From the NCBI GenBank assembly GCA_013390785.1, contig JACASW010000005.1, forward strand, positions 1 to 64,000: a stretch of DNA of 64,000 bases, read 5' to 3'. The notes below the pieces were generated by a model, which saw nothing but the letters and a program-made list of their open reading frames with translations, ran no database searches and had not been told where the DNA came from. The position numbers and the translations under genes are program-made. Shown in pieces: positions 44,802 through 53,458 of the stretch (position 1 is its first letter; each line of letters opens with the position of its first letter). The DNA comes from Marine Group I thaumarchaeote (GTDB lineage Archaea > Thermoproteota > Nitrososphaeria > Nitrososphaerales > Nitrosopumilaceae).

Positions 44802-45503
44802 ATGAAAGCAGTAATTTTAGCTGGTGGTTATGGTACTAGAATTTCAGAAGAATCGAACATAATCCCCAAGCCGCTTATCGAAATAGGAGGAAAACCAATT
44901 TTATGGCATATTATGAAAATTTACTCTACTTACAAAATTGATGACTTCATTATTTGTTTGGGCTACAAGGGAAAAAAAATCAAAGAATATTTTGAACAAT
45001 TTGATTCTAAGTTATGGAATATTCAATTAATTGATACAGGTCTGGATACAATGACTGGGGGTAGACTAAAAAGAATTCAAGATAAAATAGATAACACTTT
45101 TTGTATGACGTATGGTGATGGTGTAAGTAATATTAATCTCAATAATTTAGTAACATTTCATAAAGAAAAAAAATCTTTGGCTACACTAACAGCTATCCAT
45201 CCTCCAGAAAGATTTGGTGTGTTGAATCTATCAGGAGATTACGTCACAGAATTTCATGAAAAACATACAGGTGAATCTTCATGGATAAATGGAGGATTTT
45301 TTGTGTTTGAACCAGAAATTTTTGATTACTTACAGAATGATTCTACAGTGTTAGAAAAAGCACCGTTAGAAACTTTAGCAAAAGAGCAAAAATTGTCCGC
45401 GTTTAAACATAATGGATTTTGGCATCCAATGGATACATTGAGAGATAAAAAACACTTAGAAGATTTATGGACTTCAGAAAAAGCTCCATGGAAAATTTGG
45501 TAA
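44802..45503 (+). CDS. rfbF: Glucose-1-phosphate cytidylyltransferase
   Basis: A 233-residue nucleotidyltransferase that should make CDP-glucose from CTP and glucose-1-phosphate. L-A-G-G-Y-G-T-R-I-S (6-15), P-K-P-L-I-E-I-G-G-K-P-I-L-W-H-I-M, T-Y-G-D-G-V-S (metal site) and W-I-N-G-G-F-F-V-F follow the RfbF pattern. The closing F-W-H-P-M-D-T-L-R-D motif is specific for this group. Its stop is directly followed by the rfbG start (TAAATG), and rfbH-like and reductase genes come next, giving a complete CDP-3,6-dideoxyhexose operon. Confidence 0.95.
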   Translation: MKAVILAGGYGTRISEESNIIPKPLIEIGGKPILWHIMKIYSTYKIDDFIICLGYKGKKIKEYFEQFDSKLWNIQLIDTGLDTMTGGRLKRIQDKIDNTFCMTYGDGVSNINLNNLVTFHKEKKSLATLTAIHPPERFGVLNLSGDYVTEFHEKHTGESSWINGGFFVFEPEIFDYLQNDSTVLEKAPLETLAKEQKLSAFKHNGFWHPMDTLRDKKHLEDLWTSEKAPWKIW

Positions 45504-46613
45504 ATGTCTCAAAAAATATTTAATGATATATTTAAAGGAAAAACTGTCTTAGTTACTGGTCATACTGGATTCATTGGTTCTTGGTTAACACTTTGGCTAA
45601 AATATCTTGGTGCAAATATTATTGGATATTCTTTAAATCCACCAACTGATCCTTCGCTTTTTGACATCCTAAATCTTGATAATGAAATAACAAATGTCAC
45701 GTCTGATATACGTGACAAGGAGAAATTATTTGAAACAGTAAAAAAATATGAGCCAGAATTTGTATTTCATCTTGCCGCTCAATCACTTGTTAGGGACTCG
45801 TATGAAAACCCTCTAAATACATTTGAGATTAATGTTCTAGGAACAGCCAATATGTTAGAAGTTCTTAGATTTAGCACTTCAGTGAAAGTTGCATTAATAA
45901 TGACTAGTGATAAATGCTATGACAACAAAATAAGTAATCGACCACATATAGAGGATGATCCTATGGGTGGTATTGATCCATACAGTGCAAGTAAAGGCGC
46001 TGCTGAATTAATTACGTCATCGTACAAAGATTCATTTTTTAACATCAATGACCACAAAATATCAATTTCAACAATTAGAGCGGGTAATATTTTAGGTGGT
46101 GGAGATTGGGCAAAAGACAGAATTATTCCAGATTCTATCAATGCTATAGCTAGAAATCATAATATCAAAATTAGAAATCCTGATTCAATTAGACCCTGGC
46201 AATACGTGTTAGAACCAATATCAGGCATGCTATGGCTTGCAAGGAAAATGTATTCAAATCAAAAAGAATTTAACCAATCTTGGAATTTTGGACCAGAGAT
46301 TAGGCAGAAATTCTTAACGGTAAAAGAAATTGCTGATTATATTTTAACAAAATCTAATTCTAGTCTTAAAATTGATTTTGCTGATAATTCAAATCAGCCT
46401 TTTGAATCAAAAAAGCTTATGATCGATTCTTCAAAGGCATATTCCAACTTGGATTGGAAAAATATCTATACCATAGATGATGCCTTATCAGAAATCATAG
46501 CATGGTACAAAACTTATCAAAATAAACAAGAAGACATGAAAGAATTTTCAATCTCTCAAATAGACAATTATGTTTCAAAGGCAAAACAAGTTAATATGAA
46601 TTGGACAAAATAG
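45504..46613 (+). CDS. rfbG: CDP-glucose 4,6-dehydratase
   Basis: A 369-residue extended SDR. V-T-G-H-T-G-F-I-G-S-W-L (18-29) is the RfbG-type NAD motif, F-H-L-A-A-Q-S-L-V-R-D-S (about 87-98) and M-T-S-D-K-C-Y follow, and Y-S-A-S-K holds the catalytic Tyr/Lys. R-A-G-N-I-L-G-G-G-D-W and R-P-W-Q-Y-V complete the CDP-glucose dehydratase signature. It converts CDP-glucose to CDP-4-keto-6-deoxyglucose, the substrate for the next enzyme in the operon. Translational coupling to rfbF is evident from zero spacing. Confidence 0.95.
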   Translation: MSQKIFNDIFKGKTVLVTGHTGFIGSWLTLWLKYLGANIIGYSLNPPTDPSLFDILNLDNEITNVTSDIRDKEKLFETVKKYEPEFVFHLAAQSLVRDSYENPLNTFEINVLGTANMLEVLRFSTSVKVALIMTSDKCYDNKISNRPHIEDDPMGGIDPYSASKGAAELITSSYKDSFFNINDHKISISTIRAGNILGGGDWAKDRIIPDSINAIARNHNIKIRNPDSIRPWQYVLEPISGMLWLARKMYSNQKEFNQSWNFGPEIRQKFLTVKEIADYILTKSNSSLKIDFADNSNQPFESKKLMIDSSKAYSNLDWKNIYTIDDALSEIIAWYKTYQNKQEDMKEFSISQIDNYVSKAKQVNMNWTK

Positions 46614-46620
46614 ATGGCTT

Positions 46621-47826
46621 ATGAAAGAAAGTATCAATACAGATAGAGTTCCTTATGGTTTAGCTGTTCATGATAGTGAGGAAGAAGAAGCTGTTCTTGA
46701 AGTAATAAAAAACCATAAAACAATAATGGGTGATAATGTAAAGCTTTTTGAAAAAAAAGTTTCTGATTTATTTGGTAAAGAACTAGGAGTTATGGTAAAT
46801 TCTGGATCGTCCGCAAATTTATTGGCGATGGAACTATTAGATTGTCCAAAAAATTCTGAGGTAATAACACCAATTCTTACTTTTGCAACTACACTATCAC
46901 CCATTTTAAAAAAAGAATTAACACCAGTATTCGTTGATGTTGAACCGGAAACTTACATTGTAAACATTGATGAAATTGAACAGGCGATTACTAGTAAAAC
47001 AAAAGCGCTAATGATTCCTTCACTTTTAGGAAATGTACCCGATCTACGAAGATTAAGAAAAATTGCAGACGAAAATAACCTTATTTTTATTGAAGATTCG
47101 GCTGATACGTTGGGAGCAACTTTCGATAATGTGCCTACGGGAAAATTTTCTGATATATCTACAACTAGTTTCTATGGGTCACATATTATCACTGCCGCAG
47201 GTGAGGGAGGAATGATTTGTTGTAATAACCAGAAATGGGAGAAGAGATGTAGAATATTACGTGGTTGGGGTAGAACATCTGCGTTAAATGAGTCAGAAAA
47301 AATTGAAGACCGATTTGATATAAAATTAAATGATATACCCTACGATTCAAAATTTATTTTTGAAGAAATGGGTTATAACTTTCTGCCAACAGAAATAAGC
47401 GCTGCATTTGGGTTAGTTCAATTAAAAAAATTGAGAAAATTTGCAGCAATAAGGCAAGATAATTTCAACAGTTTGTATGAATTTTTTTCTAAAATAAAAT
47501 TTTTCAAATTACCTAGGCAACTATCAGAAGTTAAAACGTCATGGCTAGCATTCCCACTAACTATTAACGATAATGCACCCTTTTCAAGATTAGAAATAGT
47601 GAAATATTTAGAAATGACTGGAATTCAAACAAGGCCTATTTTCACGGGAAATGTGTTGAAACAACCTGCATTTTCTAAAATCAATTATAAAAATTTAGGA
47701 AAAGATTACGAAGTAGCTAATTACATAATGGAAAATTCCTTTTTAATTGGATGTAATCACGGTCTAACAGAGAAACATATTGAGAAAATAAAAAACGTAT
47801 TCTCCACATTTCTTAGTAAATATTAA
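46621..47826 (+). CDS. RfbH/ColD-like C3-dehydratase with His for Lys but without Fe-S cysteines
   Basis: A 401-residue DegT-fold protein. In the motif where aminotransferases carry lysine it has S-F-Y-G-S-H-I-I-T, with His188, the mark of sugar C3-dehydratases (RfbH/E1 and ColD). The [2Fe-2S] ligands of RfbH are absent: the Cys in the E-D-N-C-D motif is Ala161 in E-D-S-A-D, and the segment after G-W-G-R (215-218) has no cysteine cluster. The operon position (after rfbF and rfbG) argues for CDP-4-keto-6-deoxyglucose 3-dehydration. Without the cluster, a ColD-like PLP/glutamate mechanism is more likely than one using an Fe-S reductase partner. The ATG at 46621 lies 7 bp after rfbG. Confidence 0.85.
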   Translation: MKESINTDRVPYGLAVHDSEEEEAVLEVIKNHKTIMGDNVKLFEKKVSDLFGKELGVMVNSGSSANLLAMELLDCPKNSEVITPILTFATTLSPILKKELTPVFVDVEPETYIVNIDEIEQAITSKTKALMIPSLLGNVPDLRRLRKIADENNLIFIEDSADTLGATFDNVPTGKFSDISTTSFYGSHIITAAGEGGMICCNNQKWEKRCRILRGWGRTSALNESEKIEDRFDIKLNDIPYDSKFIFEEMGYNFLPTEISAAFGLVQLKKLRKFAAIRQDNFNSLYEFFSKIKFFKLPRQLSEVKTSWLAFPLTINDNAPFSRLEIVKYLEMTGIQTRPIFTGNVLKQPAFSKINYKNLGKDYEVANYIMENSFLIGCNHGLTEKHIEKIKNVFSTFLSKY

Positions 47827-47850
47827 TTTGTTTTAAACAGAAGATTTCTT

Positions 47851-48762
47851 ATGGTAAAAATCTTAATTACGGGGGCCGCTGGGTTTATCGGGGCAAATCT
47901 CACTAGAAAATTAATTAAAACTGGAAACGAAATAAACATCTTAATTAAAGAAACATCCAATCTTTGGAGAATAAATGATATAGTTTCTAATTGTAATGTG
48001 CATAAAATTGACTTGAAAAAAGTTAAGGATGTAAGAAATGTTGTAAAAAAAATTAATCCTGAATTAGTATATCATTGTGCAGGACATGGAATTTATCCCT
48101 CTCAGAAAGACAGTACTGAAATTTTTTCCACAAACATACTTGGCACATTTAATCTACTAGATGCCGTTAGTGAAAGTAATGATTTACACAGATTAATAAA
48201 TCTGGGTAGTTTTTTTGAATACTCAACAAATCCAATCGATCCATATACAATTTCAAAAATCACTCAAACAAAATTAGCGGAGCATTTTTTCCAAGAAAAA
48301 AAAATGCCCATAACAACACTAAGAATATTTACACCGTATGGAAGATTTGATTCGTCTGGACGTCTTATTTGTGATTTGATGCTTGCAATAATCAGAAATA
48401 AACCAGTGGAAATTTTTTCTAAATATATTAAACGTGACTTTGTTCATATTGATGATGTATTAACATCACTTGAAATCGCTTCACAGCAATCGAATATTGA
48501 TGGCGAAATAGTTGATGTTGGTACTGGAAATGAAACATCTGTTGAGGAAATTGTGAATTTGTCTAATCAGTTATCAGATAATGACATGATAATCAATTGG
48601 AATGATAAAAAACAACGTGAAAATGATGTTTCGGATGAAAATATTTTTCTTAGTAGACAGAATGTTCAAAAACTAAATTGGAAACCATCTATTTCACTAG
48701 AGGTTGGCTTACAAAAAACACTGGAGTGGTATAAACAAAATATTAATTTGTATAGAACATAA
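47851..48762 (+). CDS. Nucleotide-sugar 4-reductase/epimerase of the CDP-dideoxyhexose operon (extended SDR)
   Basis: A 303-residue SDR. G-A-A-G-F-I-G-A-N (8-16) binds NAD(P), Y-H-C-A-G-H-G follows, and Y-T-I-S-K holds catalytic Tyr/Lys; R-I-F-T-P-Y-G-R and R-D-F-V-H-I-D-D are seen further on. It is last in the rfbFG-rfbH-like operon (24 bp gap), the place where abequose, paratose or ascarylose synthases stand in bacterial gene clusters. It should reduce the 4-keto group to give a CDP-3,6-dideoxyhexose. Which stereoisomer is produced cannot be read by eye. Confidence 0.82.
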   Translation: MVKILITGAAGFIGANLTRKLIKTGNEINILIKETSNLWRINDIVSNCNVHKIDLKKVKDVRNVVKKINPELVYHCAGHGIYPSQKDSTEIFSTNILGTFNLLDAVSESNDLHRLINLGSFFEYSTNPIDPYTISKITQTKLAEHFFQEKKMPITTLRIFTPYGRFDSSGRLICDLMLAIIRNKPVEIFSKYIKRDFVHIDDVLTSLEIASQQSNIDGEIVDVGTGNETSVEEIVNLSNQLSDNDMIINWNDKKQRENDVSDENIFLSRQNVQKLNWKPSISLEVGLQKTLEWYKQNINLYRT

Positions 48763-48891
48763 CTACTATATTAAAAATCCAGGTATTATACGTGAGTAAA
48801 AATTCATTAAAAATGTGGTAATTTTTTAAATCAAAAACTGCTATAATTAATTAGTAAACATTTTAGATAAATCAATTCAAAAAATATCAAA

Positions 48892-50013
48892 TTGAAACTA
48901 AAAATAGCTATTATACTTATTGGGATTTCACTATTTTTTTCGATTTTATATGGCACTGATAAAATTACATCGGAAAACCCTAGTGATCCTGCATCAATTT
49001 ACATCGGATTATCTAGCATAGATTCATCTAGTTGTAAAATTTGCAGTGAGGGAGGAATCTTTTATGATAGTGGGTGTAAACGATGCGTTCAAGATGGTGT
49101 AGTACTGATTTCTCAAGTTACAAATGAACGTTTTTACAAATTGGGATGGAGTAATGATGATGGTATGTATTATGGTGATAAAATGTGTGAAGGCTCAAAA
49201 AACTTTCCAAATGCAAATACAAATGAAAATGATACGTATTGGATTGAAATTATAAAAGATGAGTTGGAATTGAAATCTAATATTTATACAGATGCTAATT
49301 TTTCCAATCTTTATGATAGTACATCAATAACTATGTGTTCTAATCCAACAAACCTTCAATATGTACGAGTATCAAATGAAGATGGAAAGCCGGCAGGAAA
49401 TGGTGGAAAATTGTTTGGCTACATAGATGATATAAAAATTTCCGGTAAAAAGATAAATTCTAAAAATTATGATAAAGATATATTTTCAACTACGTTTGAT
49501 GATTGTGCAAATAAATCATGTAATGATAAATGGGTTCTACATAATCCGGAAAGAATTTTTGTTGAACCACAAAAACAACATTTACAGTTTCTTTCTGCAG
49601 TGACAGGAACTAATGATTACGCTCATCTTACACTTGATACACCACTTCCTGATTTTTGGACAATGAAATTTAAATTACATATTGATAATCTGGAACCACA
49701 TCCTGAAGGAAAAGGATTTCTTAATATTGAACCAGTATATAGGCAACTAATTTTTGGTATTCCAGCCTTGGTCCTGCCTTTTATTTCTTATATTATCACA
49801 CGAGAAATTAACTCAAAATTTCTTGGCAGTTTAATTGTAATATCAGGAATTATTATTTTGCTTGGTCTAATAATTAATTTGGATTCACTAATTCAGAATT
49901 TAGACAGTGTTAATATTATGAATACAATCAAATTCCCTATAATTATTGTAATTACTGTTTTCTTAATTATTTTAGGTTATTCGAAAATAAAAAAATCTGC
50001 AATAAAGAGATAA
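48892..50013 (+). CDS. Membrane/exported protein with a C-x2-C pair domain and C-terminal membrane helices (unknown)
   Basis: A 373-residue protein starting at TTG (48892). An N-terminal hydrophobic segment (4-20) is followed by an extracytoplasmic region. It has two C-x2-C pairs (Cys48/51 and Cys62/65) that could bind metal or form disulfides, and further Cys residues near 100-210. Residues about 200-285 look beta-rich (LamG/jelly-roll-like W-T-M-K-F-K-L-H). Three hydrophobic helices close the protein (about 288-307, 312-332, 347-367). I do not recognise the family. It lies after the CDP-sugar operon and before a small membrane protein and may take part in surface display or attachment of the glycan. 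Confidence 0.62.
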   Translation: MKLKIAIILIGISLFFSILYGTDKITSENPSDPASIYIGLSSIDSSSCKICSEGGIFYDSGCKRCVQDGVVLISQVTNERFYKLGWSNDDGMYYGDKMCEGSKNFPNANTNENDTYWIEIIKDELELKSNIYTDANFSNLYDSTSITMCSNPTNLQYVRVSNEDGKPAGNGGKLFGYIDDIKISGKKINSKNYDKDIFSTTFDDCANKSCNDKWVLHNPERIFVEPQKQHLQFLSAVTGTNDYAHLTLDTPLPDFWTMKFKLHIDNLEPHPEGKGFLNIEPVYRQLIFGIPALVLPFISYIITREINSKFLGSLIVISGIIILLGLIINLDSLIQNLDSVNIMNTIKFPIIIVITVFLIILGYSKIKKSAIKR

Positions 50014-50084
50014 CATCAATTGAGCACTATGCTCATAATTAATTACTAGTGAAATTGATATAATAGAAAATTTGTTTTGTTCTA

Positions 50085-50540
50085 GTGAGAGACAATTTAG
50101 GTTTTCGAGGTTGGTTTTATTTTCGTCAGGGATGGAGTGTTTACTTTGCATTTATTTTTGCAGCAGTAAATACGTTAACTGTAACGTATTTTCTTGCAAT
50201 TGACAACTATCCAGTTTTAAAAGAGATATTTCCAAGTTTTATTCATTATATTGTAATTGTTGTGCTTGTTGGTATTCCACTGCTAGCACTTATTGGATAT
50301 GCACATTACAAACGAACTGCTTCATTCAAAGCTGAAGCAGATATTCACATAGAAGCAAATCCACATATGAGACGTATTTTAACCAATACAGAATTTATGT
50401 TGTCAATGTCATTACAATTAAGTGAATTAACAATGAGGCTCATGAATAATGAAAAATTAACCAGTAATGAAATGGATCGTTTAAAACATCTGCAAAAAGA
50501 ATTTCAAAAACAAATTGATAACAGAGTAGTCAAAGATTAA
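50085..50540 (+). CDS. Conserved small membrane protein, unknown function (thaumarchaeal type)
   Basis: A 151-residue protein starting at GTG (50085). Two membrane helices (about 15-36 and 48-70) follow an aromatic N-terminus with G-F-R-G-W-F-Y-F-R-Q-G-W. The rest is soluble and helical, including a charged stretch near 85-150 suited to coiled-coil contacts. The sequence reminds me of a conserved membrane protein in ammonia-oxidising archaea, from memory and unverified. No enzymatic motif is visible. It may not belong functionally to the glycan pathway. It ends 1 bp before the convergent sulfotransferase. Confidence 0.66.
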   Translation: MRDNLGFRGWFYFRQGWSVYFAFIFAAVNTLTVTYFLAIDNYPVLKEIFPSFIHYIVIVVLVGIPLLALIGYAHYKRTASFKAEADIHIEANPHMRRILTNTEFMLSMSLQLSELTMRLMNNEKLTSNEMDRLKHLQKEFQKQIDNRVVKD

Positions 50541-50541
50541 T

Positions 50542-51423
50542 TTAATTTTGCCAATCAAACCTTTCCCCTAACAATTCAAATAATTTTTCATTATAGGGTT
50601 TGAAGTAATCCACTAAAAAATCACGTGTTGAATTTTTCATTTTAGGATATACTATTTTGTTTTGCTTTGTTAAATCGATAATTTTTTGATCAGGAATGTC
50701 TAAAAAATTAAAAATTCTGGAAAGTGTCTCAACAGTTTTGTTAGCAAAGTTTTCTGACGAAATCAATAATATATTTTTTCTTGGAAATTTTTTGAACCAA
50801 TATTCTAATTGTTTTGCGTAAAAACCTCTAGCTAAAATCATCTCGTAAAATTCATCTACTAAAAATCCATAATTTTCTGGATCATTCTTGCTTTTTTCAA
50901 TCTTATCTACTTCCGCATGTACTACTTTTTCAAAAGTTGATTTTGCATATCCTTCATCCTGTATTTGCCCATTATAGTTTGAATACGCACGATCAATCGG
51001 ATTTCTTAATATTCCTATGATTTTTGTATCTGGTGAGAATTTGAAAATTCTATCTACAACAGTAGGATTGTATATGTAAAATGGTGTGACATCGTAAGTA
51101 AGAAATTTTTTGTATTTAGATTCCACCATTGCACGTGTGGATTTCATCGGAAATAAAGAACGATACCAATTTAGGCCCAAATGAAAATTATCATCAAAGT
51201 ATCCTAATTCATCGTATGCAGACTTTACTATACAGTTATGCTGGTTCAAGTAATGATATAATGAAGTAGTTCCACATCTTACTCCTCCTATTACAAAAAA
51301 ATTTGGCAGCACTCTAGAATTTGAAGTTAAATAATAGAAATGACGTTTAACTAATCCATACCTAAATTTTTGATATAGTTTTTTGGCTGATCCGTTGTTC
51401 TTACTCTGATTATTATACTTCAT
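50542..51423 (-). CDS. PAPS-dependent carbohydrate sulfotransferase, copy 2 (HS-type)
   Basis: A 293-residue sulfotransferase with a more classical heparan-sulfate-type signature than copy 1. F-F-V-I-G-G-V-R-C-G-T-T-S-L (42-55) forms the 5'-phosphosulfate loop, and R-N-P-I-D-R-A-Y-S-N-Y (140-150) the 3'-phosphate site. An N-terminal basic tail of about 35 residues precedes the fold. It should sulfate a different glycan position than copy 1. It is 35 bp downstream of a GDP-mannose 3,5-epimerase-like gene on the same strand, so the two could be co-transcribed. Confidence 0.92.
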   Translation of the reverse strand: MKYNNQSKNNGSAKKLYQKFRYGLVKRHFYYLTSNSRVLPNFFVIGGVRCGTTSLYHYLNQHNCIVKSAYDELGYFDDNFHLGLNWYRSLFPMKSTRAMVESKYKKFLTYDVTPFYIYNPTVVDRIFKFSPDTKIIGILRNPIDRAYSNYNGQIQDEGYAKSTFEKVVHAEVDKIEKSKNDPENYGFLVDEFYEMILARGFYAKQLEYWFKKFPRKNILLISSENFANKTVETLSRIFNFLDIPDQKIIDLTKQNKIVYPKMKNSTRDFLVDYFKPYNEKLFELLGERFDWQN

Positions 51424-51458
51424 GAATTTTTATTCAGCTTCTTAGTCTTAATCAATTT

Positions 51459-52502
51459 TTATGATGATTTCTTAGTGTGTTCTAAGAGCTTTGATTGGTC
51501 AACTTTGCCTTTGGCTGTATGATTGTTAGCATACCATTCTATTGTTTTTTCTAATCCTTCTTTCAAAGAAAATCTTGGCTCCCAACCTAGCAATTCTTTC
51601 GCACGTGTATTATCTAACGAGCGTGATAATGCTCCAGTTGGTTTTGATGTATCAAAGTTGAATTTTGATGGCTCCCAATCCAATATTTCACAAATGATTT
51701 TCACCACTTCAATCATCTTGTATCTTTTTCCTGTTCCTAGATTAATTGGTGTCATGTCTGAAATTTTTTCAGCTGCAAGAATTGAACCAGTAACAATATC
51801 TTCAACATAAGTGAAATCTCTTTCCTGGTTTCCATCTCCCCATATTTCATAAGGATCCATTTTTTCAATTGCTTTGTAAATTAAGGCTATTATCGCATGT
51901 GTTTCATCTTCTCTAGGTCCATATGCTGTAACAAATCTCACAGGACATCCTTTCAAACCATATTGTTTGTTAAAAGATTTCATCTGCATTTCGCTCATTA
52001 ATTTTGCCCAGCCATATTCAACATCTGCACTCAAAGAACCATCTAAATTATCTAGATTAGAGTCATCTTCTTTTAATCTGTAATCTGAACCAATCTTGTT
52101 TTGTAATTGTGTTGGATACACGCAAGCAGAACTTGAGAAAATAATTTTCTCAACACCTGTGTCATTACATGCTTCAAATGCATGATGATCAATAGCAAAA
52201 TTAGAACAAACATCTGCTGGATGCGTATCAATATAACCTCTACCTCCATGATCTGCAGCAAAATGAAATACAATTTCATTTCCTTCAAAAATATCATTTA
52301 TCTCTTTTTTTGAAATATATTCTAAATTTTGTTGAATAAATTTTATTTTATCAAGTGATTTTTCCAGATTATCTTTTTTTCCATTGCTAAGATCATCAAC
52401 AACTGTGACTTTTGCACCGCGTAGAACTAATTCATCCACCAAATGACTACTGATAAAACTTGCACCACCTGTAACCAACACAGGACATTCTTCCCAATTC
52501 AT
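51459..52502 (-). CDS. GDP-mannose 3,5-epimerase-like nucleotide-sugar epimerase (extended SDR)
   Basis: A 347-residue extended SDR. T-G-G-A-S-F-I-S-S-H-L (11-21) binds NAD with an unusual Ser in place of the usual Gly. F-H-F-A-A-D-H-G-G-R-G-Y-I (about 79-91) and S-S-S-A-C-V-Y-P resemble GDP-mannose 3,5-epimerase. Y-G-W-A-K has catalytic Tyr/Lys, and R-F-V-T-A-Y-G-P-R-E and R-D-F-T-Y-V-E-D close the signature. It may make an L-sugar or epimerise another nucleotide sugar; the specificity is not certain. It heads a two-gene minus-strand unit with a sulfotransferase. Confidence 0.82.
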   Translation of the reverse strand: MNWEECPVLVTGGASFISSHLVDELVLRGAKVTVVDDLSNGKKDNLEKSLDKIKFIQQNLEYISKKEINDIFEGNEIVFHFAADHGGRGYIDTHPADVCSNFAIDHHAFEACNDTGVEKIIFSSSACVYPTQLQNKIGSDYRLKEDDSNLDNLDGSLSADVEYGWAKLMSEMQMKSFNKQYGLKGCPVRFVTAYGPREDETHAIIALIYKAIEKMDPYEIWGDGNQERDFTYVEDIVTGSILAAEKISDMTPINLGTGKRYKMIEVVKIICEILDWEPSKFNFDTSKPTGALSRSLDNTRAKELLGWEPRFSLKEGLEKTIEWYANNHTAKGKVDQSKLLEHTKKSS

Positions 52503-52570
52503 GAGAAAACGTATATCAAACCTCTTATAAGTTGCTACTTCAAAATTTCCTTAAAAAAAGTGTTAAGATA

Positions 52571-53410
52571 ATGTCCAGTTTTAAAAATATTAGAAATAAG
52601 AACAATCCATTAAAATTTCTTATCGCAAAAATTTTGATTAGAACAAAATTATGTACACTATTTACAATTACGCAAGATCATTACGTCTTGAAGTTTCATC
52701 CTACATCTTTGGCTAGAGATAAATGGGTAGATGCAGATTATAGACATGCAGCAGAAGATAATTTTTTCCTTGACTATGTAAAAAAAAATAACACTGTAAT
52801 TGATGTCGGTGCAAATATTGGAACTGTCACACTTTTACTTGCCAATATTGTTGGAAAAAATGGAAATGTATACTCTATTGAACCACATCCAACTACATAC
52901 AAATATTTATTTGAAAATATTAAATTGAATAATTTTGAAAATATTACTACCTTTAATATTGCATTAGGAGAAAAAAGTACACAAGTTAGTTTTTCTAATT
53001 TTAAATCAGATGATCAGAATAAAATTCTTAATCTAGAATCTAAATTAAGTATAAAGATGAGCAAATTAGATGATTTACCAATTAAAGAAAACACAATTGA
53101 TTTATTAAAAATAGATACAATTGGTTATGAAAAATTTGTTTTACTTGGTGCAAATTCACTATTAAAGAAGTGTAAAGTGGTTCAATTTCCAATTGGTGGT
53201 GCTTATCATAAATTTTCAGATTATTATGGTTATGATTTCAAAGAAGTTCTCGACCTACTTCGAAAAAATAATTTCGGATTATATTCATATGATCAAAAAA
53301 AGACATTATCAGAGATATTGGATTATACTATTCCCCCAGAAGGTGATTTGTTGGCAATAGCAGATATCAATGATTTTTTAATAAGAACTGGTTACAGTCA
53401 AAAAGCATAA
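52571..53410 (+). CDS. FkbM-family SAM-dependent methyltransferase, copy 2
   Basis: About 279 residues from the ATG at 52571 (a TTG at 52532 would add 13). V-I-D-V-G-A-N-I-G-T-V-T-L-L (about 88-101 of the longer form) binds SAM, S-I-E-P-H-P-T-T-Y carries the ribose-binding Glu, and L-L-K-I-D-T-I-G-Y-E is the family's K-x-D-x-x-G-x-E motif. It likely O-methylates a sugar. It is only distantly similar to the copy at 26065-26838, so the two probably act on different positions. Two SDR/aminotransferase genes follow on the same strand. Confidence 0.9.
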   Translation: MSSFKNIRNKNNPLKFLIAKILIRTKLCTLFTITQDHYVLKFHPTSLARDKWVDADYRHAAEDNFFLDYVKKNNTVIDVGANIGTVTLLLANIVGKNGNVYSIEPHPTTYKYLFENIKLNNFENITTFNIALGEKSTQVSFSNFKSDDQNKILNLESKLSIKMSKLDDLPIKENTIDLLKIDTIGYEKFVLLGANSLLKKCKVVQFPIGGAYHKFSDYYGYDFKEVLDLLRKNNFGLYSYDQKKTLSEILDYTIPPEGDLLAIADINDFLIRTGYSQKA

Positions 53411-53458
53411 GTTCTTCAAGTAGAAATACATTTAACCATTTTTAAAAATCAATATAAA

